Positions 1-8,898 of a DNA stretch of 64,000 bases are shown here, piece after piece. The position numbers and the translations under genes were made by a program. The notes below the pieces were generated by a model. The model worked only from the letters and a program-made list of their open reading frames with translations. It ran no database searches and had not been told where the DNA came from. Positions within the stretch are counted from its first letter, which is position 1; each line of letters starts with the position of its first letter. The DNA lies in assembly GCA_016703425.1 (NCBI GenBank), contig JADJCA010000030.1, forward strand, positions 248,001 through 312,000, written 5' to 3'. Source of the DNA: Myxococcales bacterium. Its GTDB lineage: Bacteria > Myxococcota_A > Polyangia > Polyangiales > Polyangiaceae.

Positions 1-162
1 TTGATGGCCAGCGCCCGCGACCTTCGCGCCACCAAACGCTGCGCCACCGGCAAACACCGCCGGCAGCACGACGCCCAGGATGGCGCCGACCTTGGAGGGC
101 TTGGCGGCCACCGGAGCTTCCTTCTTCTCGTCTTTCTTGTCGTCCTTCTTGCTGTCGCTCAT
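1..162 (-). CDS. fliL: FliL-like flagellar basal body protein, N-terminus only
   Basis: Only the first 54 codons are inside the window; the gene runs off the left edge. The visible protein has a Lys/Asp/Glu-rich cytoplasmic head (about residues 1-24) followed by one hydrophobic segment (about 25-46). This is the topology of FliL, a single-pass inner-membrane protein that surrounds the stator and supports torque. The ATG at 162 is preceded by a GAGGA ribosome site. It is the next gene after flgE on the same strand with a gap of about 73 bases, a common place for fliL (usually followed by fliM). Identity rests on topology and position, because the conserved periplasmic domain is outside the window. 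Confidence 0.6.
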   Translation of the reverse strand, partial: MSDSKKDDKKDEKKEAPVAAKPSKVGAILGVVLPAVFAGGAAFGGAKVAGAGHQ

Positions 163-235
163 GGCGAATCCTCAGGGGCCGGCGTCGGGAGCCGGACGGG
201 CCGTCGTGGAGGTTGGCTGCTCTGTCGCGGACCGC

Positions 236-1519
236 TTATTGGTTGATGTTGATGAGCTGCTGGAGCATTTCCTGTGCCGCGGAGATCGTCTTGCTGTTGG
301 CTTGGAACGCGCGCTGATGCGCGATGAGATCCACGAACTGGGTGGCGATGTCGACGTTGGACTGCTCGAGGGCGCCCGCCGTGATGGCGCCGCGACCGCC
401 AGCACCTGCGCTCCCGATGGCGGGGTCGCCGGAGTCGCGCGTCTGCGCCCAGAGGTTGTGACCGGCGCGCGAGAGGCCGTCGTTGGCGCGGAACTTCGCG
501 ACGCCAATCTGAGCGACCCCGACCTTCTGCCCGTTGCTGTAGACGCCGTTGACGGTGCCGTCGGCGTCGATCTTCACGCCCGAGAGTTCGCCGGCGCCGT
601 AGCCGTCCTGGCTCTGCGCCGACACGCTGCTCGCCGAGCCGTATTGCGTGATGCCGTCGGCGCCGGTGCCACCGCTCGCGATGGTCGTGCCGAAGGAGAA
701 GGCGATGGGCTGCGCCGTGTTTGCGCCGTTGAAGGTCACCGTGCCACCGGCCGTCGTGGTGACGTCTTGGAGCGCGCCCGTTGTCGTAAAAGACAGGGTG
801 CCCGCGGCGATTTCGCTGTTCTGACCCGCGGTGCCGCCTTGAATGTCGGCGCCCGCGCCGAGCGCGTGGTACTCCCATGCGCCGGCGCTTCCCTTGCGAA
901 AGTAGACGTCGACGGCGTGCGCGTTACCCAGCGAATCGTAGACCTTCATGCTCGTCGAGAAGTTCGACGTCGCTGAGGGGTTCTGCGGATCCCACGCGGC
1001 GGCCATGGGGACCGTGCTGGCGTCGAGGTTCGCCGTGACCGTCAGCGTCGTCGTGGCCTTCGGGGCGAGCGATGCGGTGGGGAGCTGCACGTCGCTGAGG
1101 GACGCGCCGAAGGTGCCGCCAGGGCCGGCGGGGTAGCCCTGCAAGACGAGCCCCTGCGGGTTCACGACCTTGCCGTCCTTCTGAAGCGTGAACTGTCCGG
1201 CTCGCGTGAAGTAGTTGCCCTCGCCGCCATCGACGGCGCCGCGGACGACGAAGAAGCCATCGCCGGAGAGCGCGAGGTCGGTCGGTTGGCCCGTGTTCTG
1301 GAGGCTTCCTTGGGCGAAAATTTGCTGCGTTCGCGCCATTCGTACGCCGCCGCCGGGACCCTGCGTCGCGGCGTTGCCGAGGACCTCTTCGAAGAGCGCT
1401 CGCGACTGCTTGAAGCCGACGGTGCTGCTGTTCGAGATGTTGTCGCCGGTGACGCCGAGCGCTTCTCCCTCCGCGTTGAGACCCGACACGCCAGCGTACA
1501 TTGCGTTGATGATGCTCAT
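236..1519 (-). CDS. flgE: Flagellar hook protein FlgE
   Basis: The 427-residue protein builds the hook, the flexible joint between rod and filament. The N-terminus carries the axial-protein signature (about residues 1-40, including GDNISNSSTVGFK at 25-37). The C-terminus has the matching rod/hook helix with NVDIATQFVDLI and QRAFQANSKTI in the last 50 residues. The middle is a Gly/Ala/Thr-rich beta domain. The length is close to a short canonical FlgE. The start overlaps the flgD stop in an ATGA (1516-1519), so translation is probably coupled. FlgD, which caps the growing hook, and FliK, which measures it, are encoded directly upstream. Confidence 0.95.
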   Translation of the reverse strand: MSIINAMYAGVSGLNAEGEALGVTGDNISNSSTVGFKQSRALFEEVLGNAATQGPGGGVRMARTQQIFAQGSLQNTGQPTDLALSGDGFFVVRGAVDGGEGNYFTRAGQFTLQKDGKVVNPQGLVLQGYPAGPGGTFGASLSDVQLPTASLAPKATTTLTVTANLDASTVPMAAAWDPQNPSATSNFSTSMKVYDSLGNAHAVDVYFRKGSAGAWEYHALGAGADIQGGTAGQNSEIAAGTLSFTTTGALQDVTTTAGGTVTFNGANTAQPIAFSFGTTIASGGTGADGITQYGSASSVSAQSQDGYGAGELSGVKIDADGTVNGVYSNGQKVGVAQIGVAKFRANDGLSRAGHNLWAQTRDSGDPAIGSAGAGGRGAITAGALEQSNVDIATQFVDLIAHQRAFQANSKTISAAQEMLQQLININQ

Positions 1520-2223
1520 TTCGCCTCCTCAGGCTTCGTCGCTCGGCCGACGCTCACGAGATCCGAGATGGGCGCGGTGCTGCCCGTGTCGAGAACCAAT
1601 TCCGGGTACCCCTTGTCGAAGGTGACCTTGGTCACCGTGGCGGTGACCTCGTGGGTCACCGAAACGGCGCCAGCGTCGTTTTCGGCTTTGACGTCGAGCG
1701 AATACTTGCCGGCCGCGACCGGCTGACCGCTGTCGTCTTTTCCGTCCCACGTGATGGGCATCGCTCCGGCGGCCTTGGCGCCGAGCTCGAGCGTTCGAAC
1801 CACGCGTCCGCTCTCGTCCTTGATGGCGACGGTCACCTTCTTCGCCGCGTCGCCGAGCGTGACCGAGGCGCCCGTCGCGAGGAGGCCGTCGTAGGCGACC
1901 GTCGACCCGCGCATGGTCACCGACTTGCCAACGAGGCTTGTGGCTTCGTTGTTCGAGATGCCGCGCATCTGCGCGCTCATGAGGTCGAGCTTCTGCGTCT
2001 GCGCAAGCGATTGCTCCACCATCGCGAACTGCGAGAGCTGCGCGACGTACTCGGTCCCCTCCATCGGCTTCATCGGATCTTGGTGTTTGAGCTGAGCGAC
2101 GAGCAGCTTGAGGAACGCTTCCTTGTCGAGGGCCGGCTTCTCCGGCGCCTTCGCGGAGCCGTCGGCGAGCGTTCCGCCAAGGGGGTTGGTCGCGCCGGCG
2201 CCGTTGACGCTTTCGATGCCCAT
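1516..2223 (-). CDS. flgD: Hook-capping protein FlgD
   Basis: This 235-residue scaffold caps the growing hook and is needed for FlgE polymerisation. The N-terminal block around residues 37-70 contains FLKLLVAQLKHQDPMKP and a YVAQLSQFAMVEQ stretch, the diagnostic FlgD signature. The C-terminal half holds the FlgD Ig-like fold with WDGKDDSGQPVAAGKY. An upstream in-frame extension to 2370 exists, but the ATG at 2223 was chosen because the upstream segment is Arg/Pro/Ala-rich, lies over fliK and has no family similarity. The gap to fliK is 7 bases and the 3' end overlaps flgE by 4 bases. Confidence 0.93.
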   Translation of the reverse strand: MGIESVNGAGATNPLGGTLADGSAKAPEKPALDKEAFLKLLVAQLKHQDPMKPMEGTEYVAQLSQFAMVEQSLAQTQKLDLMSAQMRGISNNEATSLVGKSVTMRGSTVAYDGLLATGASVTLGDAAKKVTVAIKDESGRVVRTLELGAKAAGAMPITWDGKDDSGQPVAAGKYSLDVKAENDAGAVSVTHEVTATVTKVTFDKGYPELVLDTGSTAPISDLVSVGRATKPEEAK

Positions 2224-2230
2224 GGTTGCC

Positions 2231-3481
2231 TCAAAGCACGATCCGGACCCGACTCCTGGCCGACGGGCCGCGCGAGGCGCCGGCCGACGCGGCGGCGGTG
2301 CCATGGCGCGAGCTCTCGTCGCTGGCGCTGTCCTGCGCGTCGGGGCGGTGATCGCCGCGGGCGTCGACATTCACGCCGAAAGCGCCGAGGGGGAGCGCGC
2401 TTTGATCAAGCTCGGCCCGCAACGTGGGCTCAATGGCCTTCAGCGCGACGGCCGTCTGCGGCTCCGCGACGCGGATCGACACGTCGACCCCGCGTGTCGT
2501 CTCCTCAGCGTCGATGTGGACGCGGCCGAGCGTTGGATGGTCGACCTCGGCGTAGGTCGCGTGACGCAGCGTCAAGAGGCTGACGGGCGGGACGTCGGTC
2601 TCGTGGCGGACCGAGGGCTCACGACTGGCCGCGGGCGCGTCGGGTCGCGCGTCGTCGTCACGGCGGGGCGCGCCCATGAAGGCCGGCGCGAGGTTTCCCG
2701 CGCCGCCCTCTTCCCGCGCCGTGCCGGGCGAGGGAAAGGTTCCTTCGCCGCTCGCGCCGTCCGATCCACGCACGTTGGGGACCAAGGCGTCCGCATGTGT
2801 GCGCGAGGTGCTCTCCGCGGTCGCGGCCACGCGCTCGGTGTCGCGAGCTGCCCTAGGCTCTGTGTCGGGGAGCCGGTTGCTGTCGACCGCCGCGCGCCCT
2901 CGCGCCGCGGCGCCCTCGGGTGCGACGCCGAGACTGCTCGCGCGTGGCCCGGGGGCGGTGGCTCCCGTCGCCTCGCTTTCGTTGTCGGCGCTCTCTTCCG
3001 CGGTCAAGGCGCGCGCGGCGTCCGAGCCTCCGAGAGCCGCTCGCTCGGCCCCGACGCCGTCGGCGAGCGTGGTTCGCGGAGACTTCGCCGCGGCAGCGGA
3101 GCCCGGCGCCTGTCCCGGCGACGACGTCAGCGACGTCGCTAGAGAGAGAGACAGCGCCTCGAGCGGCAATGCGGGCGTCGCCTCGTGCGGGCCCGCGGCC
3201 GGCGTTGCAGGCGCGTCGTTCACCGTCGCGGCGTCGTCACGCTCGCGCTCCTCGCGAGGCTCGTCGTCGCGCGTCGCTTTCGTCTCTGCCTTCGGCCGCT
3301 CCGCGCGGGCGTCGGCGAGGCGGGCCGCGAAGGCCTCTTCTTGTGCTGGCTCGCCGGCGCGCTTGGACTCGTGCCGCGATCGGGAAGGCGCTCGGGAGCC
3401 AGCGCCCGCTCTTTCGTTCGCATCGGTGCCAGCTTGCGCTCGGGCCTGAGTCGCTGCGCTTTCAACCCGTAGGGCGCTCAT
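2231..3481 (-). CDS. fliK: Flagellar hook-length control protein FliK
   Basis: The 416-residue protein is read as FliK, the secreted ruler that ends hook growth and switches export substrate. About the first 290 residues are disordered and rich in Ala, Glu, Arg and Pro, as expected for FliK. The C-terminal region has a compact predicted beta/alpha domain (from about VSLLTLRHATYAEVDHP through RVHIDAEETTRG and VSIRVAEPQT) resembling the conserved FliK C-domain. The ATG at 3481 was preferred to the upstream in-frame start at 3574 because it gives an ATGA overlap with fliJ. The position between fliJ and flgD supports the call. FliK sequences diverge fast, so the identity is mainly contextual. Confidence 0.8.
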   Translation of the reverse strand: MSALRVESAATQARAQAGTDANERAGAGSRAPSRSRHESKRAGEPAQEEAFAARLADARAERPKAETKATRDDEPREERERDDAATVNDAPATPAAGPHEATPALPLEALSLSLATSLTSSPGQAPGSAAAAKSPRTTLADGVGAERAALGGSDAARALTAEESADNESEATGATAPGPRASSLGVAPEGAAARGRAAVDSNRLPDTEPRAARDTERVAATAESTSRTHADALVPNVRGSDGASGEGTFPSPGTAREEGGAGNLAPAFMGAPRRDDDARPDAPAASREPSVRHETDVPPVSLLTLRHATYAEVDHPTLGRVHIDAEETTRGVDVSIRVAEPQTAVALKAIEPTLRAELDQSALPLGAFGVNVDARGDHRPDAQDSASDESSRHGTAAASAGASRGPSARSRVRIVL

Positions 3482-3909
3482 CGACGCATCCCTTGGAGCG
3501 CGTGCTCGTCGGCCTGACGTCGCTCGGTCTTCGCCGCCTCGGCGTCGACCTCCGCGCTCTTGCGATCGCACCACAACTCGAGCTTCTTTCGCTCACGCTT
3601 CGCTTCCATGAGCGCGTTCTGCGCTCGCAGTTGCGCGCTCGCCGCCTCGTGGGCCTCGGTCGCTCGCTTGGCGACGGCGATACGTAGCGCGTCAAGGCGC
3701 GCGCGCCGGTAGCCGGCGTCCCAAGCCGACTCTTCTACGGTGCTCTCGGCCTCCGTGATGGCGCTCTCGTAGCGTGCCTCGGCCTCGCGAAGGTCAGCGG
3801 CGGTCGAGAGGGCGACGCGGATGGCTTGCGTCGCGCGGAGCTCGGCGCCGTCGACGGCTCGCGCGCGAAGGTCCAAGAGGGCGTCCAGGCGTTTCGGGGA
3901 TTGGCTCAC
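3478..3909 (-). CDS. fliJ: Flagellar export chaperone FliJ
   Basis: This 143-residue protein is almost entirely alpha-helical and charged, with long heptad-like coiled-coil stretches and no membrane segment. That is typical of FliJ, the stalk-like general chaperone that sits in the centre of the FliI hexamer and links the ATPase to FlhA. It starts inside an ATGA overlap with fliI and ends in an ATGA overlap with fliK. Sequence conservation of FliJ is low. The call rests on length, helical character and the canonical fliI-fliJ-fliK order. Confidence 0.85.
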   Translation of the reverse strand: MSQSPKRLDALLDLRARAVDGAELRATQAIRVALSTAADLREAEARYESAITEAESTVEESAWDAGYRRARLDALRIAVAKRATEAHEAASAQLRAQNALMEAKRERKKLELWCDRKSAEVDAEAAKTERRQADEHALQGMRR

Positions 3910-5228
3910 GCGGTGACTCCTGCGATGGCGAGGGCTCGTTCAATGGCGAGGGAGCGATCGGTTCTCTCCGTGAGTTTCTGTCGGACCAACCCCTCGACCC
4001 TCGGCATCGCGTCGCGCGCCGTGTCGACGCGCGGGTCCGAGCCGGGGATGTAGGCGCCGATCTGGATCAAGTCCGACGCGTCGGCGTAGGCCGCGGCGCG
4101 GTCACGAATCGTCGCGATGGCGCGCTGGTGGGGCTCCGTCGTGATGTCGTGCACCACGCGCGAGACGCTCTTCAACAGATCGATGGCCGGGAAGACGCCT
4201 CGGTCGGCGAGGTGGCGCGAGAGGACGATATGACCGTCGAGAATTCCGCGTACCGCGTCGGCGACCGGATCTTGCAGGTCGTCGCCCTCGACGAGGACCG
4301 TGTAGATCGCAGTGATCGAGCCGGGCCCGCTGTCGTTTCCGGCGCGCTCGAGGAGCGCGGGAAGCGCCGCGAAGACCGACGGCGTGTAGCCCTTCGTGAG
4401 CGGCGGCTCGCCGGCCGCGAGCGTCGCTTCGCGGAGCGCCATCGCGAAGCGCGTGACCGAGTCCATGAGCAGGAGCACGTGCTTGCCCTGCGCCCGGAAG
4501 TGCTCGGCGATCGCCGTGGCGCGGAAGGCGCCGCGGACGCGCACGAGGGGCGGCGCGTCGCCCGTCGCGGCGACGACGACGGAGCGCGCGAGCCCTTCGG
4601 CGCCGAGGGCGCCGCGGACGAAGTCGCCGACCTCGCGGCCGCGCTCGCCCACAAGGCCGACGACGATGACGTCGGCGCTCGTGTGCCTGCACAACATGCC
4701 GAGGAGCGTGCTCTTGCCCACGCCGGTCCCCGCGAAGAGGCCGATGCGCTGGCCCCGGCCGAGCGGCAAGAGCGCGTCGATGGCCGCGACTCCGGTCTCC
4801 AGCGGGGTCGCGACGGGGCGGCGTGAGAACGGCTCGGGGGCTTCGTTCTTGAGCGGCGCTCGACTGCCGCAGGGAGGGGGCGGGAGGCCGTCGAGCGGCT
4901 CACCGAAGGCGTCGATGACACGGCCGAGGAGCGCCGGGCCTACGGCGGCGACGGCGGCGCTCGGCCGCGCCCGCACGAGCGCTCCGGGCTTGAGGCCCGC
5001 GGTCGAGCCGAGCGGAGCCGTGAGCACATGGCCACGCCGGAAGCCCACGACCTCAAGGCCGAGCGGCCGACCGTCGATGCGCGTCTCGAGCTGGCTCCCA
5101 ATAGCAGCGGCGATGCCGCCGACCTCCACCAGCATGCCGACCAAGTGTTCGACACGGCCCTCCGGCAGCGTCGTGCGCGCCGCTTTGGCGGTGCGGATGT
5201 ATTCGTTGAGGTCGATGGGAGGGGTCAT
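3906..5228 (-). CDS. fliI: Flagellum-specific export ATPase FliI
   Basis: The 440-residue cytoplasmic ATPase energises the flagellar type III export apparatus. It has a Walker A motif GTGVGKST at 167-174, the GERGREV motif at 194-200, a Walker B LLLMDS at 252-257 and the downstream SVFAALPALLERAG and TVLVEGDD blocks, all classic for the FliI/F1-beta-like family. The frame stays open upstream to 6314 across fliH and fliG, but the ATG at 5228 gives normal family length and an ATGA overlap with fliH. It is flanked by its regulator FliH and its stalk FliJ, also with 4-base overlaps. Confidence 0.97.
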   Translation of the reverse strand: MTPPIDLNEYIRTAKAARTTLPEGRVEHLVGMLVEVGGIAAAIGSQLETRIDGRPLGLEVVGFRRGHVLTAPLGSTAGLKPGALVRARPSAAVAAVGPALLGRVIDAFGEPLDGLPPPPCGSRAPLKNEAPEPFSRRPVATPLETGVAAIDALLPLGRGQRIGLFAGTGVGKSTLLGMLCRHTSADVIVVGLVGERGREVGDFVRGALGAEGLARSVVVAATGDAPPLVRVRGAFRATAIAEHFRAQGKHVLLLMDSVTRFAMALREATLAAGEPPLTKGYTPSVFAALPALLERAGNDSGPGSITAIYTVLVEGDDLQDPVADAVRGILDGHIVLSRHLADRGVFPAIDLLKSVSRVVHDITTEPHQRAIATIRDRAAAYADASDLIQIGAYIPGSDPRVDTARDAMPRVEGLVRQKLTERTDRSLAIERALAIAGVTA

Positions 5229-5911
5229 TCGTCGTTTGCTCCTAAGGCTTCGGCCACGGCGCGAATCCGCGCCTCCGCCGAGACTGTCGCGTGACCGGGT
5301 TCTGCGTGGACCGCGCAGGTGCCGTCCTTGAGCGACGTGTCTACGACGACCGTCGCGCCGAAGTCGGCGCCCCGCGTCACCTGCTCGACGTCCGCCGCAA
5401 CGGCGACCGTGATCTCCTTGCTGCCGGCGAGCGCGTCGATGGCTTCGCGCGCCCAGGTCGCGAACAGCGTGGGATCGCTCTTGAGCTCCCGTCCAACGAC
5501 GCGCTCGGCGACGGCGAGCGCCAAACGCACGAGGTCGTGCTCGCACTCGAGGAGGGTCGTTCGACGCACGTCGCGCAGCTCGGCGGCAAGGGCCTCGCGC
5601 TCCGCGGCGAGCCTCTCCGCCTCGGCGCGCAGCGCCGCGCAGTCGCCGCACTCGATGTGGACCGGCGGCGGAATCGATGGTGTCCGCGGCGCGCGCAGCG
5701 CCATGCCCTCCGGCGCCTCGAGCGAAAGAATGGCCGGAGCTGACGTCGACGGCGTCGGTGCTCGCTCGGAGAGGAGCCGCGCTCGCGGTGGTTCGCTGGC
5801 GCCGCGGAGCGGGGAGCGCGAGCCGACGCGGTCGTTCCTCGGGGCCATCCAAGAGGGAACGGGGCCGCTCTTTGGCGGCGCCTGACCAAAAATGGGGGCG
5901 CGAGAGCTCAT
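5225..5911 (-). CDS. fliH: Flagellar assembly protein FliH
   Basis: This 228-residue protein is read as FliH, the stator-like regulator that binds FliI and docks it to the switch complex. The first 80 residues are Pro/Arg/Ala-rich and disordered. A coiled coil follows (about 85-115, ALRAEAERLAAEREALAAEL), then a C-terminal globular domain with LALAVAERVVGRELKSDP, resembling the FliH/YscL/V-ATPase E domain. It overlaps fliG upstream and fliI downstream by 4 bases each. Confidence 0.9.
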   Translation of the reverse strand: MSSRAPIFGQAPPKSGPVPSWMAPRNDRVGSRSPLRGASEPPRARLLSERAPTPSTSAPAILSLEAPEGMALRAPRTPSIPPPVHIECGDCAALRAEAERLAAEREALAAELRDVRRTTLLECEHDLVRLALAVAERVVGRELKSDPTLFATWAREAIDALAGSKEITVAVAADVEQVTRGADFGATVVVDTSLKDGTCAVHAEPGHATVSAEARIRAVAEALGANDE

Positions 5912-6960
5912 TCCGACTCCAATCCGAGATCGATTTTGCCTTCCGACTCGAGCCGCAGCGCCGCCTGCACCACCTCGAGGCGTGCCGCCTCGACGTCGGC
6001 CTTGCGAACCTTGCCGAGGAGCTGGAGGTCGTCGTTGATGAGCTCGGCGGCACGCTTCGAGAGGCCGGCGAAGACCGCGTCGCGAACGGCGTCGGGCGCG
6101 TCCTTGAGCGACAGCGTAAGGCGCTCGGTGGGGACCTCGCGGAGCAGCTCGCGCATCGCGCGCGGGTCGAGGCGAACGAGGTCCTCGAAGGTGAACATCG
6201 CCTCGCGGACCTCCTTGGCGGCGTCCGCGTCTTTCGCCTCGAGCTCTGCGAGGACAGCCTTGGAGGCCTCCTTCGGACTCGCGTTGAGGATCGCTGCGGC
6301 CTTGGCGACGCCATCGACGGTCACGAGTGTGGCGGCGTCGGAGGAGGGGAGCTCGTCGGCGATGGCGGCGGCCATGTCTTCGAGGACCGTGGCGGGGACC
6401 TCCGTCATGCGGCTGACGTGTGCGAGGACCATGGCTTGACGCTCGGGCGTCATGGTTCCGAGGATCGCTGCCGATGCGGCGTCGTCGAGCTGAGCCAGAA
6501 TGGCTCCCGCGATCTGCGGCGGTTCGTTGCTGAGGAGCGCGCCGACGGCTTCCGGAGGCGCAATCTCAAGTCGCGCGAGCGGGCTTGTCTCTCGGTTATC
6601 GAAGACCTCGCGGGCCCGCGCTTCGCCGAGCGCTTCGGCCGAGAGCCGGCGAAGGTAGGGCAATCCCCCGCGCGGAACCGCCACCGAGGAGGTGGAACGA
6701 TCGAGAAACTCGCGGAACGTCGCGTCGATGGCGCCGCGTTGCACCTCGCGCATCGTGGCAGCGACGGCGCGAAGCTTCTTCAGCTCTGCGTCGCTCATCT
6801 CTCGAACAATGGGCGTGGCCACTTCTTCGTCGAGGGAGAGGAGAAACAAAACGGCCTTTTCGGGTCCTGTGAGCACGGCAGAGGACGTTGCAACCTCAGT
6901 GCCGCCGCTCCTCCCGTGAACGTGCCCGTGTCCGTGAACGAGCACGACCTCATGCGGCAC
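5908..6960 (-). CDS. fliG: Flagellar motor switch protein FliG
   Basis: FliG (350 residues) forms the upper C-ring, binds FliF and receives torque from MotA. Homology starts at about residue 30 with LTGPEKAVLFLLSL. The middle domain has NEPPQIAGAIL in place of the usual EHPQ region. The C-terminal torque helix is rich in charged residues (RELLREVPTERL, KRAAELINDDL). The first 25 residues (Val/His/Gly-rich) are encoded by a copy of a hexamer repeat and are not part of the family. No clear ribosome site precedes the ATG at 6960, so the true start is uncertain; a GTG at codon 29 is an alternative. The gap to fliF is 165 bases, the widest in an otherwise tight operon. Confidence 0.93.
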   Translation of the reverse strand: MPHEVVLVHGHGHVHGRSGGTEVATSSAVLTGPEKAVLFLLSLDEEVATPIVREMSDAELKKLRAVAATMREVQRGAIDATFREFLDRSTSSVAVPRGGLPYLRRLSAEALGEARAREVFDNRETSPLARLEIAPPEAVGALLSNEPPQIAGAILAQLDDAASAAILGTMTPERQAMVLAHVSRMTEVPATVLEDMAAAIADELPSSDAATLVTVDGVAKAAAILNASPKEASKAVLAELEAKDADAAKEVREAMFTFEDLVRLDPRAMRELLREVPTERLTLSLKDAPDAVRDAVFAGLSKRAAELINDDLQLLGKVRKADVEAARLEVVQAALRLESEGKIDLGLESE

Positions 6961-7110
6961 GCCGCCCGTCGCCGGTCGACGCGCCGTCCCCCTCGAGAAG
7001 CGCGTGCACGTTTACGGGCACGTTCACGTTCACGGGGAGCTAGAGGGGAGGTTGCGGCACTCGCGGCCCGAAGCCGGGCAGGGGCACGGGCACGGGCACG
7101 TTCACGGGAG
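6911..7110. repeat. Hexamer-repeat cluster forming a 20-bp inverted repeat around the fliG start
   Basis: Three short arrays of GTGAAC/GTGCCC-type hexamers lie at 6913-6948, 7007-7036 (opposite orientation) and 7084-7108 (opposite orientation). The segment 6911-6930 is the exact reverse complement of 7091-7110, giving a 20-bp perfect inverted repeat with a loop of about 160 bases that contains the fliG start codon. The middle array can also pair with the first. In the fliG transcript this could fold into a long stem that includes the only purine-rich site near the start. A fourth array of the same kind lies at 38272-38301. Confidence 0.85.
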
Positions 7111-7125
7111 CTGACCTTCGTTGAC

Positions 7126-8898
7126 TCAGCTCGCGATGCGCTCTTCCACTTCGCTCGTCCCCAGCCAGGCGCGGACCACGAGGGCCGCGGTGGCGGGGTC
7201 GCGAAGGGCGCGCTCCTGGGCGAGCACACGCGGGTCCACGTTTCCTTCAAGGAGCAACGCGCTCGCACCTGCGCGACCTTGGGTGCCACCGTCCGCACCG
7301 GCTCCCGCGTCGTCCGCGTCGCTCGAGGCGGCCGCGAGGGCTCGCGCCTTGGCGAGGTCCGCCGCCGCCAACTCAGCCCGTTCGGCGCGCTCCTTGGCCT
7401 TCCGCTTGGAGCGGCGACGCAGGGCCACGAGGAAGTACAGCAGCACGAGGCCCCCGAAGGCGCCGGCGCCGATCATCCCTGCCTTCGTCTTCAAGAACGC
7501 CGGCACCTTGGGCAGCGCGAGCTTTTCGGCCGTGGGCTCGGCGGGGGCGAGCGTGTCGCCCTTTGCGAAGGCCATCGACTCGACGGTGAGCGTGTCGCCG
7601 CGGCTCGCGCTGACGCCAACGGCGCCGCGTACGAGGCCCGCGATTTTCTCGAGCTCTTCCTTCGAGCGCGGCACGGAGACGCCGCCCTCGACTTTGTCTC
7701 CAATGGCGACGGCCACCGTCAGGCGCTTGATGGTGCCGCCGCCGAATACGCGCTTCTCGACGACCCGATCGACCTCGAAGTTTCGTGTGTGTGATTCGCG
7801 CACGGTGCCTGCGCCAGCGCCGCTTGTGGCAGCCGCCAAAGCGGCCGCACCGGGCGACGGCGCCGCTGAGCCGGAGGCGGCGGGCGCGCCGGCGGCGGGC
7901 GCAGCTGGCGCGGCGCCTGTCGGCAGGTTCGCCTCGGCGCCCGGTACGCCGGCGACGGAGTCGCTCGGGGTGGCTCGTTCTGTGGAGCGCTCCTCGCTGC
8001 GGAGGACCGAATGGGCCGGGTCGAACCGATCTTCTGTGCGCTCCACCCGGGGGAGATCGAGCTCGGCGCTCACGCGGACATCGACCTGCTCGGCGCCTAC
8101 GATACGGGCAAGCATCGCGCGGGCGCGATCCTCCAGCGCCGCCTCGAGGGCGCGGCCTTGTCCTAGCGCTTCCGCGTCGAAGTCTTGGCCCACGCCGCCT
8201 TCGCGCCTCGGGCGATGAAGCACGGCTCCGTCGGTCGACAGGAGCGTCACGCGGTCCGGGCTAAGACCGGGCGTTGACGACGCGGTGAGGTGCACAATGC
8301 CCGCAATTTCCGAAGCGCCGAGCGTCCGCCCCGAGCGGAGCTTCACGACGATGGACGCCGAGGCTGGCTCCGTCTTGGTGACGAAGACCGACTTTTCCGG
8401 CATGACGAGGTGCACGCGCGCCGATTGCACGGCGCCGAGGTTTCCGATGGTACGCCCTAGCTCACCTTCCAGCGCTCGCCGGTACATGATGCGCTGCTCG
8501 AAGTCGGTGGCACCGAGCCGCATCTTGTCGAACGACTCGAAGCCGACGCCGCCGCCGCGTGGTAGGCCCGAGCCGGCGAGCTCCATGCGGACCTCGTGGA
8601 CGCGCTTGTCGGGCACCTCGATGCTCCCGCCACCCTCCGAGATTCGGTAGGGGACCTTCATCTCCTTGAGCTTCAGCACAACGGCGCCGCTGTCAGAGGC
8701 GTCGAGCTGCGCGAAGAGTGGCGCGTAGGCCTCGGCGAAGAACCGCGGCGCGAGGACCACGGAGCCAACGATGAGCAGTCCGAGCCCCGAGAAGAGGAGC
8801 ACGCGGGTGCCAAGGGAGAGCTTGCCGAGCGCCGCTCGGGCCTTGGAGAGGAGCGCGAGGGACCGCGCGCGGAGGGATTCTTTGGAGGGTTCAGACAT
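7126..8898 (-). CDS. fliF: Flagellar MS-ring protein FliF
   Basis: The 590-residue inner-membrane protein forms the MS ring, the first flagellar structure assembled. It has an N-terminal membrane helix (about 32-51), the periplasmic ring-building motifs (APLFAQLDASDSGAVVLKLKEMKVPY, then FEQRIMYRRALEGELGRTI and ARVHLVMPEKSVF), a Pro/Ala-rich disordered insert around 300-345, and a second membrane helix (about 473-495). The C-terminal tail ends with a VVRAWLG segment resembling the FliG-binding peptide. It overlaps fliE by 8 bases. FliG is encoded next, as usual. Confidence 0.97.
   Translation of the reverse strand: MSEPSKESLRARSLALLSKARAALGKLSLGTRVLLFSGLGLLIVGSVVLAPRFFAEAYAPLFAQLDASDSGAVVLKLKEMKVPYRISEGGGSIEVPDKRVHEVRMELAGSGLPRGGGVGFESFDKMRLGATDFEQRIMYRRALEGELGRTIGNLGAVQSARVHLVMPEKSVFVTKTEPASASIVVKLRSGRTLGASEIAGIVHLTASSTPGLSPDRVTLLSTDGAVLHRPRREGGVGQDFDAEALGQGRALEAALEDRARAMLARIVGAEQVDVRVSAELDLPRVERTEDRFDPAHSVLRSEERSTERATPSDSVAGVPGAEANLPTGAAPAAPAAGAPAASGSAAPSPGAAALAAATSGAGAGTVRESHTRNFEVDRVVEKRVFGGGTIKRLTVAVAIGDKVEGGVSVPRSKEELEKIAGLVRGAVGVSASRGDTLTVESMAFAKGDTLAPAEPTAEKLALPKVPAFLKTKAGMIGAGAFGGLVLLYFLVALRRRSKRKAKERAERAELAAADLAKARALAAASSDADDAGAGADGGTQGRAGASALLLEGNVDPRVLAQERALRDPATAALVVRAWLGTSEVEERIAS

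Noticed and set aside
3906..6314. An 802-codon minus-strand frame suggesting a fliI fusion with an N-terminal domain.
   Set aside because: The first 360 residues run over fliG and fliH in a wrong frame and are Arg-rich. FliI proper starts at 5228 with an ATGA overlap to fliH.
5677..7794. Long plus-strand open frame (705 codons) opposite fliH, fliG and the end of fliF.
   Set aside because: The frame lies antisense to strongly conserved flagellar genes. GC-rich codon bias leaves the opposite strand open, and the translation is Arg/Gly/Ala-rich without any family pattern.
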